Shown piece after piece: positions 1 through 10,583 of a DNA stretch of 56,182 nucleotides; the stretch's first letter is position 1; each line of letters begins with the position of its first letter. Under the pieces are notes generated by a model. The model was not told the DNA's origin and searched no databases. It worked only from the letters and a program-made list of their open reading frames with translations. Made by a program: the position numbers and the translations under genes. The stretch lies in NCBI GenBank assembly GCA_026982395.1, contig JALSHD010000133.1, positions 1 to 56,182 of the forward strand, read 5' to 3'. The DNA is from Chromatiales bacterium (GTDB lineage: Bacteria; Pseudomonadota; Gammaproteobacteria; Thiohalospirales; Thiohalospiraceae).

Positions 1-219
1 GCGGGCAAGGGTGTGACGCCGGGGGATCCCCGCGTCAAACCGCCGGTGCTGGCGCAGCCAATCCAGTTTGGCCTCTCCAAACAGCTGGATATCCTTCCAG
101 CCCTGGGTTCCCGACAACATTGCTGTCACGGTGAGAAATACCACATCCAGCAAGTCATGGCGTACGTTGATGTCGGTGCGGCCGTCTTCCAATTCCATGA
201 AGTGATTGATGAATGACAT
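1..219 (-). CDS. ISAs1-family transposase, N-terminal part (runs off left edge)
   Basis: Reading the minus strand from an ATG at 219 gives 73 residues with no stop before the window edge. The protein begins MSFINHFMELEDGRTDIN and continues through RHDLLDVVFLTVTAMLSG and GWKDIQLFGEAKLDWL. This is the N-terminal associated domain of ISAs1-type (H-repeat) DDE transposases. An AGGAG ribosome-binding site lies just upstream of the ATG. The catalytic domain is outside the window, so intactness cannot be judged. The outer end of the element was not located; a CAGGGC-like end near 320 is possible but unproven. Confidence 0.85.
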   Translation of the reverse strand, partial: MSFINHFMELEDGRTDINVRHDLLDVVFLTVTAMLSGTQGWKDIQLFGEAKLDWLRQHRRFDAGIPRRHTLAR

Positions 220-508
220 CTGAATCTCCTGTGGGTAATGACTTTTCAGGAGTTCTGATCCTCTGCCGCAAGAAAGGCTCCTGGGCATCCGGTTTTTTCT
301 TGCCAGGTTTGATCCTGCCCTGCCTACAAGCCAAAAAACTCAATTAAAAGCGCAAAAAATACTTGACAGGATTTTTTTGCAGATTTTTCAAAACCGGGGA
401 TTGGATTTGCACCATCCTTCGATACTATCTGTCTTCGTCTCTTGACAACGATTGATCAGCTCAGGGGACATCGAGCATACGTTGTATGCTGTTCGTCGCA
501 CCCCTTGA
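220..508. other. Non-coding stretch between two IS remnants, with a perfect hairpin
   Basis: No convincing gene is seen. Positions 474-490 form a perfect inverted repeat: AGCATAC, a GTT loop, then GTATGCT. It is flanked by weaker complementarity between the CTCAGGGG just before it and the CCCCTTGAG just after it. The segment probably contains the outer part of the ISAs1-type element on the left and degraded IS sequence on the right. Confidence 0.4.
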
Positions 509-745
509 GAAAGTACCACTACAGCCACTACAAAGAACATTTTCCAGATTGAACACTCCAGGCATCGAAGTATTCATGGGTTTATGCTGAATCTGATAGG
601 CGGGTTGATTGTCTATTGTCTGAAGAACAACAAACCTGCCATCAATCTATCGGAAAACAACATGGCAGAGCTGCAAGAAATTATCCTATGCTGTCCTCAA
701 AGCAATGTCAGATTAATTACGCTGTTTTCAAGAATAAAACCATAA
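509..745 (+). pseudogene. IS982-family transposase, C-terminal remnant
   Basis: The plus-strand frame ending with TAA at 743-745 reads KNIFQIEHSRHRSIHGFMLN and then LIGGLIVYCLKNNKPAINL. This is the typical C-terminal segment of IS982-family transposases (IEHSRHRS followed by a hydrophobic stretch). The frame is closed upstream by a TGA at 506-508, and nothing resembling the catalytic core is found before it. Only the tail survives, so this is an inactive fragment. It lies next to the ISAs1-type element and marks the left edge as a site of repeated insertion. Confidence 0.7.
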
Positions 746-773
746 TCTGATATGCCAAGGGCTCTCTCTCCCT

Positions 774-3700
774 CTATCCATCCGGACTGTATCCCAGATT
801 TGGAGCAAGCCACTGCTCTGCCTCAGGAACACTCATATTCTTGCGTCTGGCATACTCCTCCACCTGATCCCGGTTGATCTTCCCCACGGTAAAATACTTT
901 GATTGAGGATGGGAAAAACAGAATCCACTCACTGCAGCAGTCGGCCACATGGCAAAGTGCTCGGTAAGCGAGATTCCGCTGTTTTTCTCTACCTCCAGCA
1001 GATCCCACAATATCCCTTTTTCTGTATGCTCCGGACAGGCGGGATAACCGGGCGCAGGGCGGATCCCCTGATACTTCTCCTCGATAAGGGCGTCATTATC
1101 AAGCTGCTCCTCTGCGGCATACCCCCAGATCTCCTTGCGAATTTTTTGGTGCAGCAGTTCGGCAAATGCCTCTGCCAGTCGATCGGCAAGGGCTTTCAAC
1201 AGAATGGCGTTGTAGTCATCATGTTTCGCCTCGAACTCTGCCACCTTTTCATCGACACCGTGCCCAGTGGTAACGGCAAACAGACCCAGCCAGTCCGCCT
1301 TGCCAGAGTCTCGGGGGGCAATGAAATCAGCCAGGCAGAGGTTGGCACGGCCCGGTGGCTTCTCCTGCTGCTGGCGCAGAAAGTGGAACGCTGCCTTCAC
1401 CTGGTCGCGTGACTCATCGGTATAGATCGCCACATCATCATCGTGAACCGCATTGGCCGGGAAAACAGCAGCCACTCCGCTGGCCCGAAGCCACTTTTCG
1501 TCGATGATGCGTTTGAGCATTGCCCGGGCATCGGCAAACAGTTTGCGCGCCTCCTCTCCCTGCTTCTCATCCTGCAGTATTTTCGGGTAGATCCCGCGCA
1601 ATTCCCAGGCGTAGAAGAATGGAGTCCAGTCGATATATTTTGCTATCTCCTTCAGTTCAAAATCGTTGAACAGGTGCACTCCTGGCTGCCGGGGCGCTGG
1701 CGGCCGGTACGCCTGCCAATCGATTTGCTCCCTGTTGGCACGGGCCTTGTCGAGGGTTAACCATTTGGTCTGGGCGCTGCGATTGGCGTGCTGCTCGCGT
1801 ACCCGCTGATATTCCGTTTTCAGTGCGCCAACAAACTCGTTTTTCAGATCATCAGAGATCAGACTCTGTACCACACCTACCGCACGCGAGGCGTCCTTGA
1901 CCCAGACTACCGCGCCGGAGTAACCGGGATCTATTTTCACCGCAGTGTGGGCCTTGGAGGTGGTGGCACCGCCAATAATCAGCGGAATGTCAAACCCTTC
2001 CCGCTGCATCTCTTTGGCGATGTGTGCCATCTCTTCCAGCGAGGGGGTGATAAGACCGGAAAGACCAATGACATCAACGTCATGCTCCCGCGCCTGCTCC
2101 AGTATAGTCGCAGCCGGTACCATCACACCCAGATCGATCACCTCGAAATTGTTGCACTGCAGCACCACACCAACGATATTTTTTCCGATGTCGTGAACGT
2201 CGCCCTTTACCGTTGCCATGAGCACCTTGGCCGCCGCTTCGGTATTCCCCTCTTTTTCCGCCTCGATATAGGGAATAAGCCAGGCCACCGCCTTTTTCAT
2301 CACCCGGGCGCTCTTGACCACCTGGGGCAGAAACATCTTTCCCTCACCGAACAGGTCACCGACAATGTTCATGCCCTGCATCAACGGCCCTTCAATCACA
2401 TGGATTGGCCGGTCGAACTGCTGGCGCGCCTCTTCCGTATCCTGTTCGACGTACTGATCAACACCTTTGACAAGGGCATGCTCGAGCCGTTTCTCCACCG
2501 GCCACTCACGCCAGGCCAGATCCTCTTTCTTTTCTGCGCTGCTGCCGTCACCACGGTATTTGTCGGCAACCTCCAGCAGCCTTTCCGTGGCATCAGGGCG
2601 ACGGTTGAGCACCACATCCTCCACCCTGTCGCGCAGCTCCTGCGGCAGATCATCGTAGACCGCCAGTTGCGCTGCATTGACGATTCCCATATCCATACCC
2701 GCCTTGATGGCATGGTAGAGAAAAACCGAGTGGATCGCCTCGCGCACCGGATTGTTGCCGCGGAAGGAGAAAGAGACATTGGAAACTCCACCGGAGACCA
2801 GTGCATGAGGCAGGGTCTGTTTTATCTCGCGGGTGGCTTCGATAAAATCCACCGCATAGTTGTTATGCTCCTCGATGCCGGTGGCGACAGCGAAGATATT
2901 GGGATCAAAAATGATATCCTCCGCCGGAAAACCCACCACCTCGGTGAGAATCCGGTAGGAGTTGGTGCAGATCTCCAGCTTGCGCTCGCGTGTGTCCGCC
3001 TGACCCTCTTCATCAAAGGCCATCACCACCATCGCCGCACCGTAGTTGCGCACCTTTCTAGCATGCTCGATGAAGGGCAGCTCACCCTCTTTCAACGAAA
3101 TGGAGTTGACGATCCCCTTGCCCTGGATGCACTTGAGACCCGCTTCGATAATATTCCATTTGGAGGAATCAACCATTACCGGAACTCTGGCAATATCCGG
3201 CTCCGACGCAATCAGGTTGAGGAAGGTGGTCATCGCCTTTTCGCCATCGAGCATCGCCTCATCCATGTTGATGTCGATGATCTGCGCACCATTCTCCACC
3301 TGCTCACGGCACACATCCAGCGCTTCGTCATACAGCTCATCCAGAATGAGCCGTTTGAAGCGGGCGGAGCCGGTCACATTGGCACGCTCGCCCACATTGA
3401 CGAACAGGGAGTCGGGACCGATATTGAATGGCTCCAGACCGGACAGGCGGCACTGCTTTTCAATCTCGGGAAGAGCCCGCGGCGGATGTCTTCCTACCGC
3501 CTCGGCAATCGCCTGGATATGGGCGGGCGAAGTGCCGCAACAGCCACCGATAATATTCAGAAAACCGCTGGCCGCCCACTGCTCAATCTCAGCCGCCATC
3601 TGTTCGGACGACTCGTCATACTCACCGAATTCATTGGGCAGGCCGGCATTGGGGTGGGCACTGACAAAGGTCTCGGAGACACGGGACAACTCTTCCACAT

Positions 3701-4457
3701 ACTGACGCAGCTCGTTCGCTCCCAGCGCGCAGTTGAGACCGATGCTGAGCGGTTTTACATGCCGCAGGGAGTTGTAAAACGCCTCGGTGGTCTGACCGGA
3801 CAGGGTACGGCCGCTGGCATCGGTAATGGTGCCGGAGATCATGACGGGCAGAACGGTACCGTGCCGCTCAAAGTACTGCTCGATGGCAAACAGGGCCGCC
3901 TTGGCGTTGAGCGTATCGAAAACTGTCTCCACCAGCAGCAGATCAGCACCACCCTCCACCAGACCATGTATCGCCTCATCATAGGTGGTAACCAGTTCAT
4001 CAAAGGTGACATTACGGAAACCGGGATTGTTGACATCCGGCGAGATCGAGCAGGTACGCCCTGTCGGCCCCAGCACTCCGGCCACAAAACGGGGCCGGTC
4101 CGGATTTTTTGCCGTTACCGCATCAGCCGCCTCACGCGCCACTCTGGCGGCGGCCCGGTTCAACTCGTCGACCAGAAACTCCATCTGGTAATCGGCCATG
4201 GAGATAGAGGTGGCATTGAAGGTATTGGTTTCAATGATATCCGCACCGGCCTCCAGATAGGCGGTATGGATATCACGGATAATATCCGGCTGGGTAAGCA
4301 CCAGCAGATCATTGTTGCCCTTCACCTCTACCGGATGATCGGCGAAACGCTCACCCCGGTAGTCCGCCTCATCCAGGCTGTAACCCTGGATCATGGTGCC
4401 CATGGCGCCGTCCAGAATGAGTATCCGCTGTTTGAGCAGTTCAGTTATATTTTTCAT
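774..4457 (-). CDS. metH: Cobalamin-dependent methionine synthase MetH
   Basis: Cytoplasmic enzyme that moves the methyl group of 5-methyltetrahydrofolate to homocysteine through methylcobalamin, the last step of methionine synthesis. From the ATG at 4457 ([20 protein letters not shown]) it has 1227 codons, the same length as the E. coli enzyme. Four modules can be followed: the homocysteine/zinc domain ending in [10 protein letters not shown] (about residues 1-350), the pterin-binding domain, the cobalamin domain with [10 protein letters not shown] (the DxHxxG base-off motif, roughly residue 755), and the C-terminal AdoMet reactivation domain. The frame is open further upstream, but those codons are not MetH-like. 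The start lies only 43 bp from that of the divergent acyltransferase gene, so the promoters must overlap. No cobalamin riboswitch fits in that space. Confidence 0.97.
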   Translation of the reverse strand: MKNITELLKQRILILDGAMGTMIQGYSLDEADYRGERFADHPVEVKGNNDLLVLTQPDIIRDIHTAYLEAGADIIETNTFNATSISMADYQMEFLVDELNRAAARVAREAADAVTAKNPDRPRFVAGVLGPTGRTCSISPDVNNPGFRNVTFDELVTTYDEAIHGLVEGGADLLLVETVFDTLNAKAALFAIEQYFERHGTVLPVMISGTITDASGRTLSGQTTEAFYNSLRHVKPLSIGLNCALGANELRQYVEELSRVSETFVSAHPNAGLPNEFGEYDESSEQMAAEIEQWAASGFLNIIGGCCGTSPAHIQAIAEAVGRHPPRALPEIEKQCRLSGLEPFNIGPDSLFVNVGERANVTGSARFKRLILDELYDEALDVCREQVENGAQIIDINMDEAMLDGEKAMTTFLNLIASEPDIARVPVMVDSSKWNIIEAGLKCIQGKGIVNSISLKEGELPFIEHARKVRNYGAAMVVMAFDEEGQADTRERKLEICTNSYRILTEVVGFPAEDIIFDPNIFAVATGIEEHNNYAVDFIEATREIKQTLPHALVSGGVSNVSFSFRGNNPVREAIHSVFLYHAIKAGMDMGIVNAAQLAVYDDLPQELRDRVEDVVLNRRPDATERLLEVADKYRGDGSSAEKKEDLAWREWPVEKRLEHALVKGVDQYVEQDTEEARQQFDRPIHVIEGPLMQGMNIVGDLFGEGKMFLPQVVKSARVMKKAVAWLIPYIEAEKEGNTEAAAKVLMATVKGDVHDIGKNIVGVVLQCNNFEVIDLGVMVPAATILEQAREHDVDVIGLSGLITPSLEEMAHIAKEMQREGFDIPLIIGGATTSKAHTAVKIDPGYSGAVVWVKDASRAVGVVQSLISDDLKNEFVGALKTEYQRVREQHANRSAQTKWLTLDKARANREQIDWQAYRPPAPRQPGVHLFNDFELKEIAKYIDWTPFFYAWELRGIYPKILQDEKQGEEARKLFADARAMLKRIIDEKWLRASGVAAVFPANAVHDDDVAIYTDESRDQVKAAFHFLRQQQEKPPGRANLCLADFIAPRDSGKADWLGLFAVTTGHGVDEKVAEFEAKHDDYNAILLKALADRLAEAFAELLHQKIRKEIWGYAAEEQLDNDALIEEKYQGIRPAPGYPACPEHTEKGILWDLLEVEKNSGISLTEHFAMWPTAAVSGFCFSHPQSKYFTVGKINRDQVEEYARRKNMSVPEAEQWLAPNLGYSPDG

Positions 4458-4500
4458 CGAGACATTATGCCGCATAGCGCAAACAGGATAAACTGACCGG

Positions 4501-5412
4501 ATGGTGGAATCCGTTATTTCCAGACAGGCCGTTCGCACCTTTTTTGCCAAGGGAACACTCCGGCTGTTCGCGCTGCTCCCGCTGCCGGCAAACCATTTCG
4601 CAGGCATACTGCTCGGCGGGTTGGCCTGGAAGCTGCCAACCCGGGCGAAGCGGATCACCCTGCGTAACCTGGAGCGCTGCTACCCTGCGCTGTCATCCCG
4701 TGAACGGAACAGGTTGGCACGAAACAGTCTGCTGGAAACCGGTAAAACAGCCACCGAGATGGGGCCGCTCTGGCTATGGCCGGAGCAGCGTATTCGACGA
4801 TTGATCCACTCGGTCAAGGGGGAACAGCATCTGCGTGGCGCATTGAACAGAGGCAAAGGGGTTATTCTGGCGATCCCCCACCTTGGCGCCTGGGAGATGG
4901 TCGGCCTCTACTGCTCGCTGAACTATCCCGTCACTTCGCTGTACCGCCCGCCCCGGCTGGAGGGCATGGACAGCATGATACGCCAGGGGCGGGAACGGTT
5001 CGGAGCAAAACTGGTTCCCACTGACGCCGGTGGGGTGCGCGCACTCTACAAAACCCTGGGCCGGGGTGAGGTGGTCTGCATTCTTCCCGACCAGGTTCCC
5101 TCCGCCGGACAGGGGGTTTTCGCCCCCTTCTTTACTATCAGTACAAAAACCATGACACTGCTGTCACGCCTTGGCCGGAAATTTGGCAGCGAGGTCATCT
5201 TCTGTCATGCCGAGCGTCTCCCCCGCGGGGGCGGCTTCCGGGTTCACTTTTCACCCGCACCAGAGGGGATCCGCGATGCCGATCCGCTGCGTTCGGCAAC
5301 CGCTCTCAACCTGGGAGTGGAACAGTGCATACGCGCCCTGCCGGAACAGTATCAGTGGAGTTACAAGCGCTTTCGCAGCCGCCCTCCGGGTGAACCAGAC
5401 TTTTACCGATAG
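4501..5412 (+). CDS. LpxL/HtrB-family lysophospholipid (lipid A) acyltransferase
   Basis: 303-residue inner-membrane acyltransferase of the LpxL/HtrB/MsbB superfamily, which adds secondary acyl chains to the lipid A precursor. The catalytic HX4E motif is seen as HLGAWE near residue 128. The family's RPPR-like segment ([12 protein letters not shown]), the LPDQVP segment and the C-terminal [12 protein letters not shown] signature follow. The N-terminus has a hydrophobic stretch ([20 protein letters not shown]). It is divergent from metH and overlaps the 3' end of the next acyltransferase, which faces it. Which acyl chain or position it uses cannot be told from sequence. Confidence 0.88.
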   Translation: MVESVISRQAVRTFFAKGTLRLFALLPLPANHFAGILLGGLAWKLPTRAKRITLRNLERCYPALSSRERNRLARNSLLETGKTATEMGPLWLWPEQRIRRLIHSVKGEQHLRGALNRGKGVILAIPHLGAWEMVGLYCSLNYPVTSLYRPPRLEGMDSMIRQGRERFGAKLVPTDAGGVRALYKTLGRGEVVCILPDQVPSAGQGVFAPFFTISTKTMTLLSRLGRKFGSEVIFCHAERLPRGGGFRVHFSPAPEGIRDADPLRSATALNLGVEQCIRALPEQYQWSYKRFRSRPPGEPDFYR

Positions 5413-6350
5413 GGTGAAGGCGCCCCGTCGGGACGGGTCTTGAACAGGCGCAGTGACCACATGTACTGTTCCGGCTGCCGGCGGATCATTCTCTCCAGTT
5501 CGGCATTCATACGCACCGTATCAGCCACCGCATCCCCGGATGGAAAATCTTTCAGCGGCGCAGACAGTGACACCTGGTAACGCCCCTGCTCCGGCAGATA
5601 GCGGGTCATACACGGCACCACGGCCGCACCAGAGAGACGTGCCAACTTGCCAAGCGCAGTAATGGTTGCAGTCGGCACGCCGAAAAACGGGGCAAAAATC
5701 CAGTCACTGCCCTTTACATGAGTCAGATCCTCATCGGGAAGATAGTAGAACGCCTGCCCCTGACGCAGTGCGCGCACCACAGGTCGCAGACCCTCCTTGC
5801 GCAGGTAGAGGCTGCCCTGGTAGCGGGTGCGGCCACGGCTCATCAGCCACTCGATCACCGGATTGCGAACCGGTTTGATCAGACCAACGGTGGCAAAACG
5901 GCGGGTAATCGCCGTGGCACCAAAGTCCAGTGCAACGCTATGGCCGGTGAGCAGGATTACCGGCCTCCCCTCCGTCTGGCAGCGCTGCAGATGCTCCGCC
6001 CCGTCGACAGAGACCATTCGGTCCAGCCGCGCAGCACTCCCCCACCACAGGACACCATAATCCAGCGAACTCTGGATCAGACGGTGGAAATAGTCTCGGG
6101 CCATCTGTTCCCTTTGCGCTGCATCAAGCTCCGGAAAACAGAGCTCAAGGTTGACCCTCACTATGTGGCGGCGGCGTGCATTGGTTCGATAGACCAGATC
6201 GCCAATCCTGCGTCCCAAACCGGCGCGCATCCGCCACGGCAGGCCACTCAGCAAACCATACAGCCCCAAAGCCAGCCAGGTGGGCCAGTAGCGCGGCATC
6301 AACAGGGCAGAGGAGAAGCCGGGATGATAGCTGTTGTCCTTTTTGCTCAA
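5403..6350 (-). CDS. LpxL-family lipid A lauroyl/acyltransferase
   Basis: 315-residue member of the same acyltransferase superfamily as the gene facing it. The catalytic HX4D motif is HSVALD in the segment PVILLTGHSVALDFGA. Family features downstream include the YYLPDED and FFGVPTATITALGKLARLSGA segments and a YMWSLRLFKTRP C-terminus. It is closer to classical LpxL/LpxM than its neighbour. It starts 4 bp inside the kinase-like gene upstream (shared ATGA at 6347-6350), so it is probably translated with that gene and lies at the distal end of the pel transcription unit. Its 3' end overlaps the convergent acyltransferase gene by 10 bp. Confidence 0.88.
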   Translation of the reverse strand: MSKKDNSYHPGFSSALLMPRYWPTWLALGLYGLLSGLPWRMRAGLGRRIGDLVYRTNARRRHIVRVNLELCFPELDAAQREQMARDYFHRLIQSSLDYGVLWWGSAARLDRMVSVDGAEHLQRCQTEGRPVILLTGHSVALDFGATAITRRFATVGLIKPVRNPVIEWLMSRGRTRYQGSLYLRKEGLRPVVRALRQGQAFYYLPDEDLTHVKGSDWIFAPFFGVPTATITALGKLARLSGAAVVPCMTRYLPEQGRYQVSLSAPLKDFPSGDAVADTVRMNAELERMIRRQPEQYMWSLRLFKTRPDGAPSPYR

Positions 6351-7225
6351 CGCAGTTCACTCAACAGCCGTTCCATCATCTGCTCCGCCTGGCGCAGATA
6401 TCCGCCGCCGAACAGATTCAGGTGATTGAGTATATGATAGAGGTTGTATAGATCACGACGCACAGGATAGTCGTCATCCAGCGGCCAGGCTTCTTTGTAG
6501 GCCGCGTAGAAGCGGGTTGAAAAACCGCCAAACAGCTCGGTCATGGCGATGTCCGTTTCCCGATCTCCAAAATAGACTGCGGGGTCAAAAATTACCGGTT
6601 GACCTTCCGGGGTTACCACCTGATTCCCTGACCACAAATCACCATGCAAAAGGGAGGCGGGTGGCGTGTAACTGGAGAACAGAACGGGAAAGCACTGCAA
6701 CAGCTGCTCCCCGTTCCGTTGCAGATTTCCACCATAACCATTCTGTTCTGCCAGTCGCAGCTGAAAAGCCAGACGCTGCTCGCGCCAGAACTCCAGCCAG
6801 TCGTTGCAGGGAGTATTGAACTGGGGAGTGGAGCCGATGGTGTTGTCTCTCGACCATCCGTAATCGGTGCGGGTATGGCGGTGCATCCGGGCAAGCTCAT
6901 GACCCAACAATTGCGAGGCATCTCCTGTCCCGAAGGAGAGATACTCCAGCACCAGAAAAGCGCGGTTCTCCACCGAGCCAAAACAGACTGGAACCGGGGC
7001 AGCCACTGTGCCGGTGTCGATTATCTCCCGCAGACCTGCTGCTTCGGCAACAAACATCTCCTCATTGCGGGAGCTGTTTGTTTTTACAAAAAAACGCCGG
7101 CCGTCTTCTCCATCGAGCCGCCATGCCTCATTGATGCAGCCGCCGGTCACAGCCGAAAGCTGCGCAACAGTAAACGGCACCCCTGTCACCTTGCTGATCT
7201 GTTGCGCAATCTGCTGCCAAATCAT
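6347..7225 (-). CDS. Fructosamine/ketosamine-3-kinase family protein
   Basis: 292-residue kinase-fold protein of the fructosamine-3-kinase family, which phosphorylates sugars attached to amines and so helps remove glycation adducts. Family marks include GGCINEAWRL near the N-terminus, the FVKTN lysine segment, the catalytic loop LHGDLWSGN, and the metal-binding IFDPAVYFGDRETDIAM. It begins 73 bp after pelG in the same direction and overlaps the acyltransferase gene downstream by 4 bp. A role for a kinase acting on amino-sugar adducts beside an amino-sugar exopolysaccharide operon is tempting but is only inference. The true substrate in bacteria is uncertain. Confidence 0.9.
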   Translation of the reverse strand: MIWQQIAQQISKVTGVPFTVAQLSAVTGGCINEAWRLDGEDGRRFFVKTNSSRNEEMFVAEAAGLREIIDTGTVAAPVPVCFGSVENRAFLVLEYLSFGTGDASQLLGHELARMHRHTRTDYGWSRDNTIGSTPQFNTPCNDWLEFWREQRLAFQLRLAEQNGYGGNLQRNGEQLLQCFPVLFSSYTPPASLLHGDLWSGNQVVTPEGQPVIFDPAVYFGDRETDIAMTELFGGFSTRFYAAYKEAWPLDDDYPVRRDLYNLYHILNHLNLFGGGYLRQAEQMMERLLSELR

Positions 7226-7298
7226 TACTGGATTGCTGTCAATCCTGAATCCAGAGGATACCTATTTCCGGAAAACCAGGGTCAAACAATACTCCCTG

Positions 7299-8759
7299 TC
7301 AACGCTGATCACCGGAAATTACCTGCAGACTGGGCGGCATCCGCTTGACCGACAGGTTGTCCCGGACAAAGGTCCGGTACGGCAACTCTCCAACGTAACG
7401 CACCATTGCCAGATAGGTCACGGCGAAGGTCACCAGAGTACTGGCAAAATACCCGGCTCCATAGAAGGGGAAACCCATATTCAGGCTGACAAAGGTAAAT
7501 ATAATATTGGTAACAAGAAACAGTCCCTGCAATGCCAGAACCAGACGGCGGAAATCAAAGTAGGTAAGAATAATGAACTGCATTACCAACAACACGTGGA
7601 AAAAAGCACCCAGCACACCGAACCGGAACATTCCGATCTGGGTATAACTGAAGCCGATCAACTCATACAGCCGCGGTGATAAAAGCAGCAGCAAAACAAC
7701 AATACCGCCCTGCAATACAATCATGCTGCGCAGACCGCTGGTCAAACTCGCTGTTATCCGTGTCAGGTTCCGCTGAATCCGTTCAAAATTCACATGCTTC
7801 TGAATATCCCGGTAGAAACGGAGATACTGCATGAAAAAATTGGTTTCCACGCTTATCACAAACATCGCCAAACCCGGAATAATAGAGAGATAAGCAAGGA
7901 ACATGGCTGCGTCATAGTCAGGATAGGACGGCATACCGGGTATGATCATCTCCCGCTCCGGGGCATACAGCCACATGATCCACTTATCCACCCAGATCGC
8001 CAGATTATAAAAAAGACCGGCCAGTGCAAGCTCCCAGTAACGGCGGAAATACCGGATGAAACCGAACGGCTCTCGTGAATCCGACGTATATTCGGAAAAT
8101 ATATAGGCTATCAGTCCAAACATTATCACTGCCAGACCGATGGAAAACCCCATTAACATCCCGGCCAGTGAATAAGTTCCGGCAAACAACCAGGCAAGCA
8201 GCAGTGACAGAATCAGACCCACCAGAAATGTGGCAGAAATAACATGGTAGGCCTTCAGCGCAGTAAGATAAACAGCAACCACCCACAATCCGGCAACCAG
8301 AAAATAGTTGACCATTGCAGCCACTCGAACAGCCGGCTCAATCTCCACGTACCAGAGATAAAACACGGCGACGAGCGGAAACTGGCTCACAAAAACCAGA
8401 ACCACCGATCCCAGCAACATCCCCGGTACTTTGTCCAGTGCAGATTCGCCAGAGCGCTTTCCATCCGGAGACTCTTCGCCTGCGCTGAATACGAGATCCG
8501 CCAGATAGCGCGTCACTACCATAAAAACCGGCGCGGTAAAGGCCAGCGAGAAAGCAAAATTGTAGATAACAATGAGCCGGAATTCAGCTATTGTCTGGTA
8601 ACCGGCAACATCACTTATCCATATAATCAGGAAAAGCGAAACTATTGTCAGTATCCACGGACCTGCCGTCACCCAGGTCGAATAGAAAAATCCGGTAATA
8701 ATTCCAAGCAGATCATCCCGCTGAACCAACTTGCGTAAGTTAAACCCAACACCGGCCAT
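7299..8759 (-). CDS. pelG: PelG, inner-membrane Pel exopolysaccharide transporter
   Basis: 486-residue polytopic membrane protein beginning MAGVGFNLRKLVQRDD, the usual start of PelG. About twelve hydrophobic segments follow. PelG belongs to the flippase/MVF-like exporter superfamily and, with PelD and PelE, forms the inner-membrane complex that moves the Pel polymer to the periplasm. Its ATG shares a base with the pelF stop at 8759, so the two are translationally coupled. It is the last recognisable pel gene of the operon. Confidence 0.95.
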   Translation of the reverse strand: MAGVGFNLRKLVQRDDLLGIITGFFYSTWVTAGPWILTIVSLFLIIWISDVAGYQTIAEFRLIVIYNFAFSLAFTAPVFMVVTRYLADLVFSAGEESPDGKRSGESALDKVPGMLLGSVVLVFVSQFPLVAVFYLWYVEIEPAVRVAAMVNYFLVAGLWVVAVYLTALKAYHVISATFLVGLILSLLLAWLFAGTYSLAGMLMGFSIGLAVIMFGLIAYIFSEYTSDSREPFGFIRYFRRYWELALAGLFYNLAIWVDKWIMWLYAPEREMIIPGMPSYPDYDAAMFLAYLSIIPGLAMFVISVETNFFMQYLRFYRDIQKHVNFERIQRNLTRITASLTSGLRSMIVLQGGIVVLLLLLSPRLYELIGFSYTQIGMFRFGVLGAFFHVLLVMQFIILTYFDFRRLVLALQGLFLVTNIIFTFVSLNMGFPFYGAGYFASTLVTFAVTYLAMVRYVGELPYRTFVRDNLSVKRMPPSLQVISGDQR

Positions 8760-10276
8760 CAGCTTGCTTCCTCAAGGAGTGTGTCATCGGTAGAGCGGTG
8801 ACAATAACTCTCGTAAAGCTCCCGGTAAGTCCGGTCAAAATCAGTTTTATTGTAATAACGCCGTATTCGTTCGCGAATGCCATCGCTACAACTCAGATAC
8901 CATTGCTTATCGGTAAGCAACCGCTCTACCGCCTGTGCTGTTGCAGCCGGATTGGACAAAGGTGTAACAGTGCCACCGTGGGGCGGCGGAAGAGAGTCAT
9001 GATGGTCAGACAGAAGGATCTCCCGGCAGGCGCCAACGTTGGTTGCAACCACCGGGATGCCCGCCGCGCCAGCCTCCAGAATAACCAGCGGCTGACCTTC
9101 ACTTATACTTGTCAGCACCAACACATCTATTTTTCCCAAGTAGTCTTCCAGCTTCACCTGTCCGGTGAAAGTAATGATATTTTCCAGCCCCATGTGTTCC
9201 ACCATCTCCTGACACTCCTGGAAATACTGGGGCTCCTCCTCAGTGGAACCCATAACCAGAGCCTGCAAATCCGGTATATTTTCCTGCAGCGTAGCGCAAG
9301 CTCGAATGAATGTCTTTACGTCCTTAATCTGCACCACTCGACCGATAAGCGCAATGGTTGGCGGACGCGGCCCCTGCTCACGAGGTATGGCTGCATAGTG
9401 ATCAACATCCACCCCGTTGGGGATAACCATCATCTTTCCCCGGCTCGCCCCATCCATCAGCTGGAACAGCTGGTTACCTTCAAACAGGGTGATAATCTTG
9501 TGGGCAGCGCTGTAACAACAGTGTGAATAAGCGGTAAAGGCCTTGACCCACATGTCACTCAGCTGATGCGGAAGACGATGCACACTCAGGCTGTCCTCCT
9601 CCATCTCGTGAAACCAGTTCGCGAGGGCGATCTCGATACGGCGCTCATTGGTATAAATGCCATGCTCGGTCAAAAGAACCGGACAGCCTGTTTCCAGGCT
9701 CGCTCTGGCCGCAAACAACCCGGCATAACCTGTCGACGGCGAATGGTAGAGCCGGGCCCGTGGCATCTCTGCCAGCAAAACCGAGTAAACACCGCCAAGC
9801 AGAGCCCGCCATGACCAAAAATAGTCCAGGAATGAGGTCTCGGGATGACTTTTGTTATACATCCGCACCAGCATCTCCCAGGCAGAGCGCGAATCCAGCA
9901 GCACATCCGAGCCAATCTTCCCCATGTGGGGTGCCAATATCGCCCGGACCTCATCCAGTTCATCCAGTCCCCCCTCGGTAAGCAACTGAAGAAGAGGCTC
10001 CTCAAGACGAGCCAGCAACTGCTTTTGTCCGGGCATCCGGGATTCACCTTTTGGAATTCGCTGCAATACAATTTGAGTGGTACCCAAAACATTTTCAGGC
10101 AGTTTATACCGATAGGTAAGATCAGCGTCAGGCGCTACCAGAAAAACGAGATGAAAAGTCAGATGAGACTGCGCCTTGATAAGCTCATGCGTCCATGAAG
10201 ACACCCCCCCGGATACAAAGGGATAGCTTCCTTCCAGGATGATACAAACATCCGCCTGTGCCGTGGTTTTATCCAT
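8759..10276 (-). CDS. pelF: PelF, cytoplasmic GT4 glycosyltransferase of the Pel pathway
   Basis: 505 residues. PelF polymerises the Pel chain from UDP-activated amino sugars on the cytoplasmic side. The start DVCIILEGSYPFVSGGVSSW is characteristic of PelF. The C-terminal half is a GT-B fold with the nucleotide-sugar EX7E motif in EGQPLVILEAGAAGIPVVAT. It has its own ribosome-binding site (GAGGGA upstream of the ATG), unlike the coupled genes of this operon, because a 307-bp gap separates it from pelE. It overlaps pelG by one base. Confidence 0.95.
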   Translation of the reverse strand: MDKTTAQADVCIILEGSYPFVSGGVSSWTHELIKAQSHLTFHLVFLVAPDADLTYRYKLPENVLGTTQIVLQRIPKGESRMPGQKQLLARLEEPLLQLLTEGGLDELDEVRAILAPHMGKIGSDVLLDSRSAWEMLVRMYNKSHPETSFLDYFWSWRALLGGVYSVLLAEMPRARLYHSPSTGYAGLFAARASLETGCPVLLTEHGIYTNERRIEIALANWFHEMEEDSLSVHRLPHQLSDMWVKAFTAYSHCCYSAAHKIITLFEGNQLFQLMDGASRGKMMVIPNGVDVDHYAAIPREQGPRPPTIALIGRVVQIKDVKTFIRACATLQENIPDLQALVMGSTEEEPQYFQECQEMVEHMGLENIITFTGQVKLEDYLGKIDVLVLTSISEGQPLVILEAGAAGIPVVATNVGACREILLSDHHDSLPPPHGGTVTPLSNPAATAQAVERLLTDKQWYLSCSDGIRERIRRYYNKTDFDRTYRELYESYCHRSTDDTLLEEAS

Positions 10277-10583
10277 AATCTGTCCCTCAAATACTCCGAC
10301 AATTTTTCATAACGGATTTGAAACTACCCAGCTTGCTCCTGAGATACACGATCTCTGCGTTGGAAAATGGTCATTTGCCCTTGGCCGCTCCCGTACATCC
10401 ATGTGCTACATGGCATTTGAACCTCCTGTTCGGCATAAACTCCCGTTTTCTGTCCTGAACTGGCCCTTTTCAGAAGCAATCCGGCCAGTTACACAACATA
10501 TTCACTGCTTGCCGGGTAGCTGCACGGATTTACGATTAACCCGGCGCTGCAGCGCAATCTTGTCTGCAAGATGTTGAATCTCG
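10277..10583. other. Unusual 307-bp gap between pelE and pelF
   Basis: No gene is supported here, although the rest of the pel operon is tightly packed. A perfect 6-bp hairpin, CCATGT-GCT-ACATGG, lies at 10399-10413. The part nearest pelE (about 10500-10583) encodes a protein-like tail in a different frame from the pelE end. The rest may be an inserted non-coding repeat. The gap could separate pelFG expression from the genes upstream. Confidence 0.4.

Noticed and set aside
1788-4496. A 902-codon open frame on the plus strand
   Set aside because: It lies entirely antisense to metH, whose conserved protein is certain. The plus-strand reading has no recognisable domain and is a shadow of metH codon bias.
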